Source of the DNA: Lactarius indigo | Taxonomy: Eukaryota > Basidiomycota > Agaricomycetes > Russulales > Russulaceae | Reading direction: 5' to 3' | Length of the DNA stretch: 64,000 bases | Assembly (NCBI GenBank): GCA_025766275.1 | Contig: JAFKAC010000020.1 | Span: 186,001-250,000 of the forward strand | In this document: positions 1-13,501 of the stretch, one piece after another | How positions within the stretch are numbered: position 1 is the stretch's first letter | Layout: every line of letters starts with the position of its first letter | Made by a program: the position numbers and the translations under genes | The notes under the pieces: generated by a model | Told to the model about the DNA's origin: nothing | Databases searched by the model: none | Seen by the model: the letters and a program-made list of their open reading frames with translations, nothing else

Positions 1-21
1 TCAATAATCTCACGTTTTCAG

Positions 22-1245
22 TATCAACGTGGTAAGTGTGCCCACCAGGTAGCTACATCAACCTTTCAACGCGTCGGTAAACACAGGTGCATCCCATTCC
101 CACATTTGACAATTTGACGGCGTTCAACATCATGGTCGACAAGATGGAGGAGCTTGGCTTATGGCTGATGTATGATATGCGCTGGTCAGTCATTCCTCTG
201 TGCTGCTCACCCAGACTCTTAAATTTAGTCTCTAGGGACTACATGAATTCGACCTCAGTCACGGAACAAGTCACATCACTCAGGAACCGGACGAACCTTC
301 TACTGTATTATACGGCAGACGAACCTGACGGTTCTGAAGATCCTCTTGCAGCGCCTGCATCTGCTGCAGCCCTCATCAACTCGCTTGATCCTTACCGACC
401 GTCGTCTCTCGTTCTCAACTGCCAGGATTACTTCTTCTCTGACTATTCTGCTGGGACACCCATTCTGATGCAAGACGCGTATCCTATCGGCATTAACGCG
501 ACCTTCAGTGTTCGGTGGCATACACCTTGCACGCTTACACAGGGCGACTGCGGGTGCGACAATTGTGTCGGCGATTTTGAGGACATCCGCAACCGCATGG
601 ACGATTTCGCCACGCGACTCGAGGTGCTCGGCTGGGAGCGATCCAAAAGCGTCTGGACCGTGCCACAAGGCTTTGGATCTTCAGAGTACGTTATCCGTCT
701 ATTCGCTCCGCAGGTTCTTTGTTCCCGGTTCCGTTGGCGGCAATCGACGGGGACCCCAGCTCTTCTGACGATGTGTGATTATTGCGCTCTTTAGGTACTG
801 GTCGCGCACGCCGACAGGCGCCGAATTCCTTGTGCAGACGATCGTCGCGGTCAACGCGGGCGCGCGGGGATCCGTCTCCTGGACCGACCCGACCACGGCG
901 GACATCAAGGCCGCTGCATCTGCGTTTGCCAGCGCGCTCCCCGAGCTCACGCCCTTCCTGCTGTCTTCGTCTTTGTCTCAGCCGCCCGTCCACTTTTCCC
1001 GCGTCGTCACGCCCAATCGGCTGGACATTGGCGTGTGGACTTCCGCGGAGGGCTCGACGCTGGTCGTTGCCGCCAATTTGAACTACTTTGCCGTCGATAT
1101 CACGCTCGACGAGGTGCTCTCTGCCTCGGAATTCAAATATTTGACCCTGGTAAACCCTCGTATGGTACTGGATGGGGGTGCCAGGATTGAGGGTACGCAG
1201 ATTGCATTTGGGAGCGTGCAATCAGGCGCGTGGATCTTCGGGTGA
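22..1245 (+). CDS. Secreted glycosidase-like protein, tandem copy 1 (5' end outside the window)
   Basis: This is the C-terminal part of a gene whose start lies left of the window. The exons I infer are 22..31 (a 10-nt microexon), 87..184, 236..685 and 795..1245, ending in TGA. The protein matches the neighbouring copy at 1980-3942 along its length. It contains a TIM-barrel-like stretch with VHPIP, GLWLMYDMRW and YYTADEPDG; the Asp-Glu-Pro resembles the acid/base region of clan GH-A glycosidases. Later come a Cys-rich loop (CGCDNCVGDFEDI) and a C-terminal beta-rich region. Exon lengths and phases equal those of copy 2 except in the last exon. By comparison with copy 2 it should be secreted. 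The substrate cannot be read from sequence; calling it a glycosidase is an inference from fold-like motifs. Confidence 0.72.
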
Positions 1246-1979
1246 TCCTGTCGAGTTGGTGGACAGTGTCACGTATAATAGACAACTTTACGGATACGTT
1301 AGTTAGTGACTTGTGGCACTCCCATGCTCATTGTGTCTAAGTTATCTTCAGAGCTCTCTCTTCGAACTTTTGGATGAGTCAGCGCTAGTCAGCCATTGTG
1401 ATTGCACATTCGGAAATAGGCGTCGCGTACGTGTTTCAAGCTTCACGTCGCGAGCGCTTGTATGAGGTGGTAGCCTGATGATCTCCCTACTTTTCCTGTC
1501 GAGGGTCTTCGAGTCATCGCTTTGGCACGGGGACGTGCTAATGGACAAAGTCTTTGCTACGGTATCCTGTTCATTTTTATATCAATCTCGCTTGAACGAT
1601 TCGCTTCTGGCCATGGAAATTCCGGGAAATCCCCGGTTAACCCCCTCAACTACATAGGAGCCCATACTTCTGGGTAAATAGTTGTGTTTTTTTTTTTCGA
1701 GGCATTGCCACAATCTTTTCTGAGCCCAACCTCATACCGATCGATTTTTGCTGGGCGTTCTCGATAGCGGGACAGCGTAGGCAATTTCGGGAATCTTACA
1801 GTGCCAGTGGGCGACGAGGGTCTCTACTCCTGAACCGAGGCCACTGGTAATATTGAACGCATGAATCGTCTTGGCTACCAATGTCCGAGGCCGTATGAAC
1901 GTCCTTATCCCCGCTACTATATAGGGCCCCATCGATTTGACACCCCCGTCTCGTGTTCACTAGTCCTCTAGTCGACGTC
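1246..1979. other. Spacer between tandem glycosidase copies
   Basis: No coding signal is visible. It holds the 3' flank of copy 1, a T-tract near 1687-1698 and the presumed promoter of copy 2. Confidence 0.5.
1917..1924 (+). promoter_or_regulatory. TATA-like element upstream of glycosidase copy 2
   Basis: CTATATAG lies about 56 bp before the ATG at 1980, in the 0.73-kb spacer between the two tandem copies. Position and sequence fit a TATA box, but a short A/T motif alone is weak evidence. Confidence 0.35.
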
Positions 1980-3942
1980 ATGTGGGTGCTTTTGTCCCTG
2001 CTCTTCGCTCACTCAGTTTTCGCGGGGAGATGGTGCGAGTGTTTATTTTATGATACGATCGAGGCTCATGGGGTTACTAGGTGTGGCAAAGAGTACAGAC
2101 CTAACCAACCTATTACCCCCCGTTGGGGCCAATTTCCCCTCCCGGCGACTACCACAACGCCTCAATTGGCCCTAAGATGCAACGCTGCCCTAATGCCTTT
2201 CCTCCCCGATGACCTCGCAGACAATTCTTCTAGCCTGATCATTGTCGACGCTCTTGTGCGGTACCAGGAAATTGCGGGGGCTAAGCCTCTGATCTTGCCC
2301 TCCTCTCCAGATGCTGAATTATCCGTGAACGTGTTTGCCGATGGAACGCCTCTAACTTCTGGGACAGTCTCCTTGAATGGATCGGTTACCCTTCCGTTCT
2401 CTTTATCCGCGCTATCGCCTCGCTCGAAGCCATATTCCCTGACTTGCACCGGGACGCTGTCGTCACCCGAACAGAGTTTCAAATCCACTGCTACAAACCT
2501 GGCTTATGTCCCGTCGCCTCCTGGTTCCATAGGCTCCATCACGAAACTCGACCAACGAACAGGTGGTCTCCTTGTGAAGCGGGCGAATACGCAGGATCCA
2601 TATGAACCAATTTTCCCTGTTGGCTTCTTTACAACGTTCGGAGGTTACCTGGAAGGAAATGATGGCGTACTAGAAACGCTTCAGAGCCAAGGGTGCGTGC
2701 CGTTTCCAACTTTCATGGGTCGACTAGCAGTTGATAGTTTCATGTCAGAATCAACGTGGTGAGTGTGCTTAAGCAGCTGCATCAACCTCATAAAGCGTCG
2801 ACACGCACAGGTGCACCCCATTCCTCCATTTGATGACATGGCAGCGTTCAATCGCATGGCCGACAAGATGGAGGAGCTTGGCTTATGGCTGATGTATGAT
2901 ATGCGCTGGTCAGTCTTCCTCTGTACTGCTCGTCCAGACTCTTAAATTTACTCACCAGGGACTACATGAATTCGACATCAGTCACTGAACAAGTCACGTC
3001 GATCATGAACCGGGCGAACCTTCTATTGTATTATACGGCAGATGAACCTGATGGTTCTGAAGACCCTCCTTGGGCGGCTGCGGGTGCTGCCACGCTAATT
3101 AATTCACTCGATCCTTACCGACCGTCGTCGCTCTGTCTCAATTGCGAAGACTACTTGTTCAATCACTACGCTGCTGTGACACCTATTCTGATGCAAGACA
3201 CGTATCCTATCGGCATCAATCCGAACTACAGCGTCATGTACGACACGCCTTGCACGACCGAACAGGGATGCTGTGGATGCGACAATTGCGTTGGCGATTT
3301 TGAGGACATCCGCAACCGCATGGACGATTTCGCCACGCGGCTCGAGGCACTCGGCTGGGAGCGTTCCAAGGCTGTTTGGGCGATACCGCAGGGCTTTGGA
3401 TCCACACAGTACGTCGCTCGTCGATTCGTTTACGGCTTCCCTTGTTGCCAGTTCCGCGGCACGGCTCTTCTGACGCTGCGCCCTTTAGGTTCTGGGACCG
3501 CACGCCGTCGTACACAGAGTTCCTGGTGGAGATGATCGTCTCGGTCAACGCGGGCGCGCGGGGTTCTATCGCCTGGACCGACCCAACCACGGCGGGCATC
3601 AAGGCCGCTGCGTCTCAGTTTGCCAGCGCGCTCCCCGAGCTCACACCCTTCCTGCTGTCTTCGCCGCTGTCTTCACCGCCCGTCCAGTTCGCCCACGTCG
3701 TCACGCCGAGTCGGTTGGACTTTGGCGTGTGGGTTTCCTCGGGAGGCAAGGCGCTGATCATGGCCGCGAACTTGAACTACTTCCCCGTCTCGATCGCGCT
3801 CGACGACGTGCTCTCCGCCACGCAATTCAATGGGTTGAACCTGGTAAACCCTCGTTTGGTGGTAGATGGGGGTGCCAGGATCGAGGGTACGCAGGTTCAG
3901 TTTTCAGGGAGCGTGCTATCAGGGGCGTGGATCTTCGGGTGA
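1980..3942 (+). CDS. Secreted glycosidase-like protein, tandem copy 2 (complete)
   Basis: Exons are 1980..2692, 2749..2758, 2811..2908, 2959..3418 shortened to 3408, and 3489..3942; the sum is 1725 nt, giving 574 residues with all phases consistent. Residues 1-16 (MWVLLSLLFAHSVFAG) form a signal peptide. A beta-rich N-terminal half follows (roughly residues 20-210), then a TIM-barrel-like part with FPVGFFTTFGGYL, VHPIPPFDD, YYTADEPDG and SIAWTDPTT, then a beta-type C-terminal domain ending in GAWIFG. The likely role is hydrolysis of a glycan outside the cell; the acid/base candidate is the Glu of DEP. The second exon is only 10 nt and is needed to join QG to INV-VHPIP. An earlier in-frame GTG at 1953 was rejected in favour of the first ATG. 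The family is inferred from motifs, not from a search. Confidence 0.78.
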
Positions 3943-4639
3943 TCCTGTCGAGTGGGTGAACCATGTTGCGTATGCGATTTGACGGAAACGATTTCTTCCG
4001 GGTTCCTACATTCAGTGAGTCTTCCGCGTGGGGAGGTAGCGGGTCCCAGATAAGAGTTACTCGGCGCATGATATACCATAATTAAGAGGTTGTCGAATAT
4101 GGATACCCTGCGCGTGCTCCGTTTGCGTCTGATTCGATCTTGTCATGACATGATGTTGTGACGTTTTCACGTAGTATGGCGCGTCGGCGTCGGCGTCGGT
4201 CACCAGTTGAGGTCCGAGAGGAAGTGACGGATACCTTAATATGACTTGGAGAGATGGATTTACCTCCACTAAATGACTCCTCGTTGGGAGTCGTATCCGC
4301 ACTGTTACGGCATTGGAGTACTATGTGTCCTAATGCATTGACCTATAGACTCTATCGGAGGGACGGCAAGTCGTGGCCTCATCCAAGAACGCGCGCGTAA
4401 ATTCGAGTCCTGGTAAGTTACCTGGGTCTAGTATCAAGCACACTCAGCCAGTCGCGCCCGTTTGACCAACCTACCCACGGGGCCTACCGATTCAAGCCTA
4501 TACAAGCGCGACAACTACTGCAGGGGAATGGCGGAGTTAATGCGTCAGTAATTTGTACGTATCTTACAAAGCGTTCAGATTTCGTGTTATTGTAGCGTAC
4601 TTGTACGAGTAGTAAAAGGCTCGACAATGAGCGCATCAT
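3943..4639. other. Intergenic, no gene seen
   Basis: This is the 3' flank of the glycosidase and the left edge of a sedolisin relic. Short open frames here show no recognisable domain or splice pattern. Confidence 0.45.
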
Positions 4640-4962
4640 CAATAGGCCCCCAACCATCCGGACCGGTTTACCACAATCGGGCGTCCCGAGACCTATGGGG
4701 TATCGAGTCGGAAACGAAGGGAAGTGTCTGGTGGGATGCACAGGACACATCTGGCAATAGCGTACCGCAGCCTGGTTTCGACCCAGAGGTAATGCCATTG
4801 AAGCGCTTCAGGGCGGCAGGGCCACGTGGTCGTCGTACAGCCAGAGGACCAACCAGCCAAACACGCGCTTGCCCTTCGAAAGTCGATAAACATTCAGCAA
4901 CGAGATCATCTCAGCCACTGTCTGTACATTGACGATCAACTCGGAGCTCAAGAGCATTGGGG
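4640..4962 (-). pseudogene. Relic of an S53 sedolisin gene (C-terminal part only)
   Basis: Read on the minus strand, the segment matches the last exons of the intact sedolisin at 13502-15564: a stretch reading like TVAEMISLLNVYRLSKGKRV, then WLVLWLYDD, TSGSKPGC and GLGTPDCGKPV. The match includes intron bases just before the acceptor (GAGCTCCGAGTTGATCGTC against GAACACCGAGCTGATCGTC), so it came from a genomic copy and not from processed mRNA. Stops and frame breaks interrupt it, and the prodomain and most of the catalytic domain are missing. It is non-functional. Confidence 0.8.
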
Positions 4963-5078
4963 TACGATAGATGGAAAGCTGGGGAGAGGAGTACTAACTA
5001 TGGCGGTGGGTTATTCCGGATCCGAATAATTAATACGCGAAATAATTTGGTCAGCCCCATTCAACTTATTCATTCACC

Positions 5079-7096
<2,018 letters not shown>

Positions 7097-8249
7097 AATA
7101 GAGTAGAGAGGCGTCGCGTGCATATAAAAACCGGAATCTCCGTCGGGTTGTTCACCGCCCTGATTGTATACGAAGCACCTGCGACGCAGGAGCCATCTAC
7201 CTTCCGCGAAATCCTAATCCCCTCTTATTTCTGCGTTGCTTGCGGTCATGTGATTACCGGGTTATTGTCCGAGTCGCTTTCAAAACTGTCCCATATATAT
7301 CATCTCTCACACTGATAATCTCTGCGTCGTCTCATCTGCGCGAATGACAGTCTTCTCTAACTCTCAGATTTAACAACGCCATTTATTCATTGCCCCTCGC
7401 CAGCGCCATAGGGTGTCGCACGCGTGAATCAGGAGCTTCCGGAGGTGGTATGCAACCTCGGAGGCACTTTCATTCGGAACCGCGCCCACCGAAAATCCTC
7501 CGTTTCCAGGATTTCGTCGTCGCTGAGCGCTGAGCAACGACACATTTCTTTCCCAAAACCCCATTCACCCCGTTTTTTGCGACTTGATTGTCGTCGTCTT
7601 CCTTCCACGAAAAGTGGGTATCCATTCCAAGATCCATTCAGCTTGGATGTCTCCAAGTACCCATTTCAGATCCATCGACCTGTTCATCGTTCTTATGAGT
7701 GTACTTCTCTTCTCCCCCTCCTGCCCATCGTGATCGGCTTGGCTCATAAACAGCGTCTTTTCCAGTGTGGTTCACTGTAGTGCATGGTGAGCACAGTGGT
7801 CGAGATGCCGCGCAACAAGGTGCTCGAGGAGCTTGGCCTGGCATTGAGAAACATTCCATGGACCAGGCTGTTGTGGAGTCATCAGCGCCGAATGCCGTGT
7901 CGCTGCTGTGCCAGCGACGTTCAGTGTGTACAACGTGCATATATCTGACGGAGCTTCATCGACTAATCTGCTTCACGGGCTGGGATGATTACAGAGACGT
8001 CTCAATTGCGGAACTTCTGCCCGTGGAAGAAAACCAACCTCACATCCTTTGTACGTCTAACCATTCTACACCAATCGTCTCAGTTCCCCGAAGCTTACCC
8101 ATTTTCCTTCCCAATGCAGTTCTTACAGAGCAGGCCTTGGGAGGTGGTGTCGTACCTGGACCTGGCCGTAGTGCAGGCTCCAGGCGGTAGGAGCTTGGCC
8201 AGGTTGTCAATGCCCGTCAACCCTCAAGTACGCGTACCCACAGGGTCCC
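7097..8249. other. Intergenic, no supported gene
   Basis: This holds the 3' flank of LPD1 and the DNA left of the ubiquitin-hydrolase remnant. Open frames near 7424-7780 and 7765-8190 lack recognisable domains. The right end may hold unrecognisable upstream parts of the remnant. Confidence 0.4.
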
Positions 8250-9138
8250 ACTCCTTTGAAATGCAATTGCATTGTGCATATCACGTTTAGAGGGCTACTG
8301 CAAAGCGACATGCGGTTCCCGCATTGCAATCCCATGAGTGAGACTGCAGATCCTTGCCTCGACATCTCTCGGCCTCGGTCCCGGACAGAACACGCTCACT
8401 TGGTGTCTCAACTTCTCAAGCCGTGCGTAGTTCTGTATTCACGGGGACGTTGGGGGCGTTCTGACTTCGACAACGCAACCTGAGAGCCTTTCAAATAAAG
8501 GTTGGTCATATCAGAGACGTAGCAAGGTCCCCCAGGAGGCGATCAACCGTCTCCCCCCCCTTGCTCTCCATCTATTTCAAGGTCAGTGGTTACCTGACTT
8601 GACGAAGACACTCCCTGACGCATATGACATAGCGTTTCGAGCAGCGCAGAACGGAGACGCACATGATCGACACTCCCGTGCGAGTTTCCTCGTCGACCAA
8701 CATGTCCCCATACATGACAACGGCCCTCGACGGCAACGGCACGTATCTTCTTGCGACCGCTGCCGGATGCCGCCAGCTCATTTCTTTCCCCATGCGAACA
8801 GGTACATTAGCCCAGAGGCAATGTATGATTACGAGCTCTTTGCAGTAGTAAACCACGAGGGCCAGATCTACCATGGACATTACACAAGCTTTGCGCGCTT
8901 CCAGGATACCGTGCATGCCGATGTTTCCTTCCCACCTATCACACGTGCTCACTCACCCGAATCTTCATCCATGCCATCACAGTGGTCCCGCTGCTTCGAC
9001 GACGACAAGGTGACTCCCGCGACGCTCGCAGATGTTCTTGGGAAAACAGCGCCGATATACATGGCGTTCTATGTGAAGCGACGACTGGACTATGAGCCGT
9101 ATCACTACTACGCCGTCGTAAGTTGTCTGTGTCGATAG
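8250..9138 (+). pseudogene. Broken ubiquitin C-terminal hydrolase of the USP22/Ubp8 type
   Basis: Pieces of a peptidase C19 catalytic domain follow each other in the right order but in different frames. At about 8255-8370 is CNCIVHITFRGLLQSD followed by DPCLDIS, a hallmark of the Ubp8/USP22 fingers region. At 8540-8580 is EAINRLPPL. At 8663-8760 is MIDTPVRVSSSTN. At 8810-8900 is the His box (YDYELFAVVNHEGQIYHGHY). At 8985-9100 is CFDDDKVTPATLADVLG then YVKRRLDYEP. Usual zinc-ligand Cys positions are partly replaced (RFPHCN where CxxC is expected). The Cys box and N-terminal zinc finger were not found upstream. Frame shifts and losses point to a decayed duplicate of the SAGA deubiquitinase gene, though a highly divergent spliced gene is not fully excluded. 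Confidence 0.75.
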
Positions 9139-10339
9139 ACTGCCTCTAACACCAATTTCCTGCAACCTGCAAACCTGTATTACCACCTAGAGCCACGCTG
9201 TCAGAAGTCTTGTTTTTAAAGATAGCCCTGTTATTCAAGTACAATACTATTGGGTACATATTGATGACCTTGTGACAACTATGGCGCCTCCAGGACTCGG
9301 ACTCGAATCTCCGCGACAATGGTGGCTTGGTTTTTCGGTAAAGCTTTTCTTCCTCGCTCTTGCACAGTTATAGTACGATAGTATCGTCACAGGACGCCCT
9401 CTCTTCCCTTTATATTGGCTCATTTAGGGCCCTCACGTTTGACTGGAGGCAATACTAATACTTCCATTGGGACGGAGCGTGTCATTCTCAATCTTGTTTA
9501 TGACATCGCTATGCTCTACCGCGGCATCTTTTCTGGCCACAATTACCCGAGGAACATTACTGACGAGCGTCTGGTATTGTTGGGAAATATGGTCAAGGGG
9601 AGGTCTGGTTTGCATTATTGATGATGCAATGAAGGAGCCAAATGATGTCCCCCGATTGGCCGGAGAGAGGGTGGAGGGTTGCGTAGGAGGCGATCGGGCT
9701 GATGTCCCAATTATTACTGGGTACCCTTATTTTCATAGTATAGACAGGTACTAGCAGTATCAGTAGTTTGCAGGGATAGTCTACGTGCTCAATCATGTAA
9801 ATGCTTCCGCCAGCTTGACATTGTTCATACCGGACCGGACTTACCCTAGACTCTTACTTGGAACCCGGCCAGTGCGCACTCAGGCTGGTTTGACACTGCA
9901 GCGGCCGTGGGCCTAAGCCAGACATTTTATTTATCGTCGACCTGGCTTTCTGTTCATAATAACTTTGGTCATGGACTCCGCAGGCATACCCTTCACCCTA
10001 AGTCTCCATCACGGCATCACCTATCCCATACAATTTACTCCTGTGGCCCTTCACTACGGTCCTCACCATTCCTCGTACTCAATCTTTATTCTTCTCTCAT
10101 CCTACGGCGGACTATGCCCTGCTGGAGTCCTTCTCTAAGAAAAGGAAAAGAATAGCGCCTTTAATCTTCTCGCCGTAACGTCCTTGGCTCCCCCATGGAC
10201 GATGGCATGTAATCCTCCGTTGCTGCTTGGTGCTGCGGCCAAGTGGACTGAATTAAAAAAGTGCACGTAATTTGCGGGTGTGAGTGCCATGTCACTGTGA
10301 TTCGTCAGCACTAAGAACGTTGGTGTTGTTCTTCACATG
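9139..10339. other. Intergenic, no supported gene
   Basis: Only short open frames occur (for example 9415-9621), with no domain, signal peptide or splice pattern I can defend. This region ends at the 3' end of the minus-strand sedolisin pseudogene. Confidence 0.4.
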
Positions 10340-12417
10340 TTAAGCATTGCCTACAACTCCCTTATTAATTATCTGCTGCAATTTCACAAAGTCCGGCGTC
10401 CCAAGACCCGTGACCTACGGAGTCCAAAGTTAGCCAACGCTGAAGATAAAGAGACACGAGCACCATGTGACGAACAGGGTCCCATCCAATAATGGCCGGG
10501 AATCCATCGATATTGCAGCCCGGGTTAGAGCCAGATGTAATGTCGTTGAGACCCTCGAAGCCGTAGGTATACAGCCAGATATTGAGGAAACCAAACGCGG
10601 ACCTGCCGCTTGCAAGCCGGTAGTCATTCAGCAGCGAGACTATTCCGGCCACAGTCTGTACATTTGCTGTCAGCAGAATGACGCAGAGCGGAGGGAGGGA
10701 AAGGTGCACCGGTACCGAGCAACTTGTGCCACCTACACGAAAGGCCACGTCGTCGACTACGATATTGAATTGAAGTGCCTGCGCGGAAATGTCAGGAATA
10801 CCGCGGCCAGCAGAGCTGTTCAAATTACTCAGTAAAAATAAATCAGGTTAGGATCCAACAATGAACGTACTCATAGTAGTCTGTATACTCGTGGCCGAAG
10901 CGCTGGAGGAAGCGGGACACCGCGCGATCTTGGTATTTCGGGCGCGGAAATTGGGACGAGAAGCCACCCCCGGAGAGGGTTGCCGCGGTCTCTGGGCGGT
11001 ACTTCGTCGTGCCACCGACGCTAGTAACCCACGGACCTGGGAATCCGTGGCTGTCAACCGTACTGCTTACAGAAGATAGTTGAAACACAGCACATACAGG
11101 ACGCGGGGAAAAAGGTAATGAACTTGACTCTTCCGGAGCCGTCATCGCAGTCCCCGTGACCGACGCCGTCGTTGCCGGTCGAGGCGAGAACGCTGACGCC
11201 CCGCGAACCGAGCTGCGCGAACAAGATGCACAAGGCCCTTGTATACTCCGGTGGGAGACCCTGTTCCTCATAGCCATACGATATGCTGATTGTCTGTGGG
11301 AGCTTCTGCTGACCTGAGCATAAAGTTGAGCCACTCGAGGTCAGCGTCGCCCCGCTTTGGCTTCTTAGTGCGAGACGACCACTTCACGCTGCCGCCGATG
11401 TTGTAGTAGAGGACCGTGGTCGGATATACCATTCCCTCGGCGTACTGGATATTCATGCTCGCCTCGTCAGAAGGTTGGCTCAGGTTGTACCCCCCACCGT
11501 TGACATCTAGGACTGTGAATGTCGCATCCATTGCGTCGGTGCGAAAGATGTTCATGAATGTTGTCAAATCCTCCTGGGTCGGTGACTGATCCAGGTAGCC
11601 AGCAACCCCTATCACATTCCTGTCCGTCGCCGCTGGCACATAGGCCTCCGTGTTGTACAGCCAGCGCAAGAAGTCAGGCCAGACCCCAAGATTCGACGGC
11701 GTTCGGGCTGTCACGGTACTTCCCGACGTCGCCTTCGCTTTCACCATTGCCGCTGCTTCTTCCTTGGAGTCCCTGTGTGGTGTTTTCTGCAGCTTACGCG
11801 GCGGTGCGGAGAAACACGTCGTCGGCGAGATGGTTTGTATGTGCGCATGTAGTGCGGTGGGAAGCGCATAGCTGAGAGTGCGGAGAACAGTCACATTCGC
11901 ATCAGTGTGCCGGTAGAGCTGGTACGACGCGCCAAGGAGATCATTGGCTTGTGACACGGGAATGTCGGTGATCGTCACCCAGCCGCCGCCGTGTGTTATT
12001 GAGACAGGGGAGGCCACGCCGCCGTGTTGAAGCCAGGAGTTGAGGAGCCTAAGCGTTTCCGGGTGTGGTGCAACTAGATCAGCGACCTGTTCCCTGGACA
12101 GGATGTGCTCCGTAACTGGAATGGAATAGGGAACACGTGAGTACGGGCGCGAGTATGAGTGACAGGAGGACGTGCTTTGGGAGGTCCGGGTCGCTGACCT
12201 CGTAGAGTGCATCAATCAAGGCATTCTCACGGTGGGGCTTGAGCGCAAAGTGAAGATCGATCGTCGTTTCGGCAGGAGGGTGACCAAGGCTCTCCCAGTT
12301 GGCTGGGATGGCATTCCATGTGTGCTTCACCTGCATATCGTTCCAAGTTGGCGCAAGAGGCGTCGCGAGGCGCGCGGCGGCGAGGACGAAGAGCATAGAG
12401 AGCCAGCGATAGCGCAT
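10340..12417 (-). pseudogene. S53 sedolisin (tripeptidyl-peptidase-like), probably a pseudogene
   Basis: The start is ATG at 12417, giving signal peptide MRYRWLSMLFVLAAARL, then a Pro-kumamolisin propeptide (IPANWESLGHPPAETTIDLH). The catalytic part follows with FLRWLYNTEAYVPAATDRN, DEASMNIQY, STGNDGVG, VTSVGGT and the serine motif GGTSCS. The 3' end VTGLGTPDFVKLQQIIN ends in TAA at 10340. It is colinear with the intact copy at 13502-15564, but the first intron begins GC instead of GT (near 12174), an extra base near 12100 breaks the frame before LSREQVADL, and a second frame break sits near 11311-11316 before LPQTISISYGY. Later introns look normal. Two frame breaks plus a weakened donor make a pseudogene likely; sequencing error at both sites is the alternative. 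Confidence 0.82.
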
Positions 12418-13501
12418 GTCTAAAGGGTTACTGGTGGCTAAGACGGCTAGAGGTCCAGAGAAGCCAGCCAGACTGTGACCTTGCAGAGCTTTTATTGTTG
12501 CACAAATCAGCATCGGAATTGAGGTCGGAGCAGAGCGCTCTAGGCTAGAATATCCACAGAACGCAACCCGCGGCTCACCAAAACTCATCGGTCCAGAACC
12601 AAACGAGTAATGGCCCGGCTCCCGCACGGGAAATGACTGGACGTGTCTACTGTATCTTTACAACTGGTTCCATAACGACTTACAGTATTCCCCGGTGATC
12701 GTTTTTTTAGACATGGGCAAATATCAGAAAATTCGGGAAGGGTTTTATGATGGTTTATAATGCAACATATGGCACCCAAACCTTATAACTAATCTAGACT
12801 TGATTATTTTATTATGTAACTTTTTTTATCATCCCAAACTTTATCATAAGACCCTTACAATGATATCATAAAGTGAATCAATTGTAAGGCACTACGGAAT
12901 TTTCTGACATTTAAGGTTTGAATGGGTTGCTCAACTGACTCCGCGGGGTTTTATTTCTCACCGAAATTAAGTAATTATATAATGTATTTATCGTTTTCAA
13001 ATGTGGGTTTTTTTCAAGGCACCACTATCACTGTAAATTACTATACCACAGCTTGATTCATTGTCCCGAGGTAGGGCATAACGTGTGCAATAAGTTTCCC
13101 AGAACTGAAAACTCGCGGCTTCGTCGTCGTTCCCGTTATGGTCGCTACCATCTGCGATGCGACTTGTCTCTACTGCCACACAGCCTACTTCACCACCCAC
13201 TCAGGCTCCTGATGCCACCGCCACCGGTGCCACATTTGCCCCCGCGCGAACCGTACTCGGGCTTGGGTTCCGCGAAGTATCCGAATATGGACCAACGGCT
13301 GCTATATCGGCCGAGCGACCCGTCGCCAAGTCGGCGACGGGTGGAGATCGCGTGCGCGTGCACTGGTCGCGACTCTTGGCCCGCGGACTCGGTCCGTTCC
13401 GATTACTGTCAGGGCACTCCGAGTCTGGACATCAATCCAGTTGAACTGTACGAATGTACAAACTTCGTTGCACTATTATCACCTCGCTGCCTTCTGTACT
13501 T
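12418..13501. other. Space between the two sedolisin genes
   Basis: An A/T-rich stretch (about 12780-13050) is followed by a GC-richer stretch with a perfect 10-bp hairpin at 13318-13342. This should hold the promoters of both sedolisins. No gene is supported. Confidence 0.45.
13318..13342. repeat. 10-bp perfect inverted repeat upstream of the intact sedolisin
   Basis: ACCCGTCGCC and GGCGACGGGT flank a 5-nt loop, about 160 bp before the ATG at 13502. It could be a palindromic operator-like site or an RNA stem in a long leader; nothing shows which. Confidence 0.6.
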
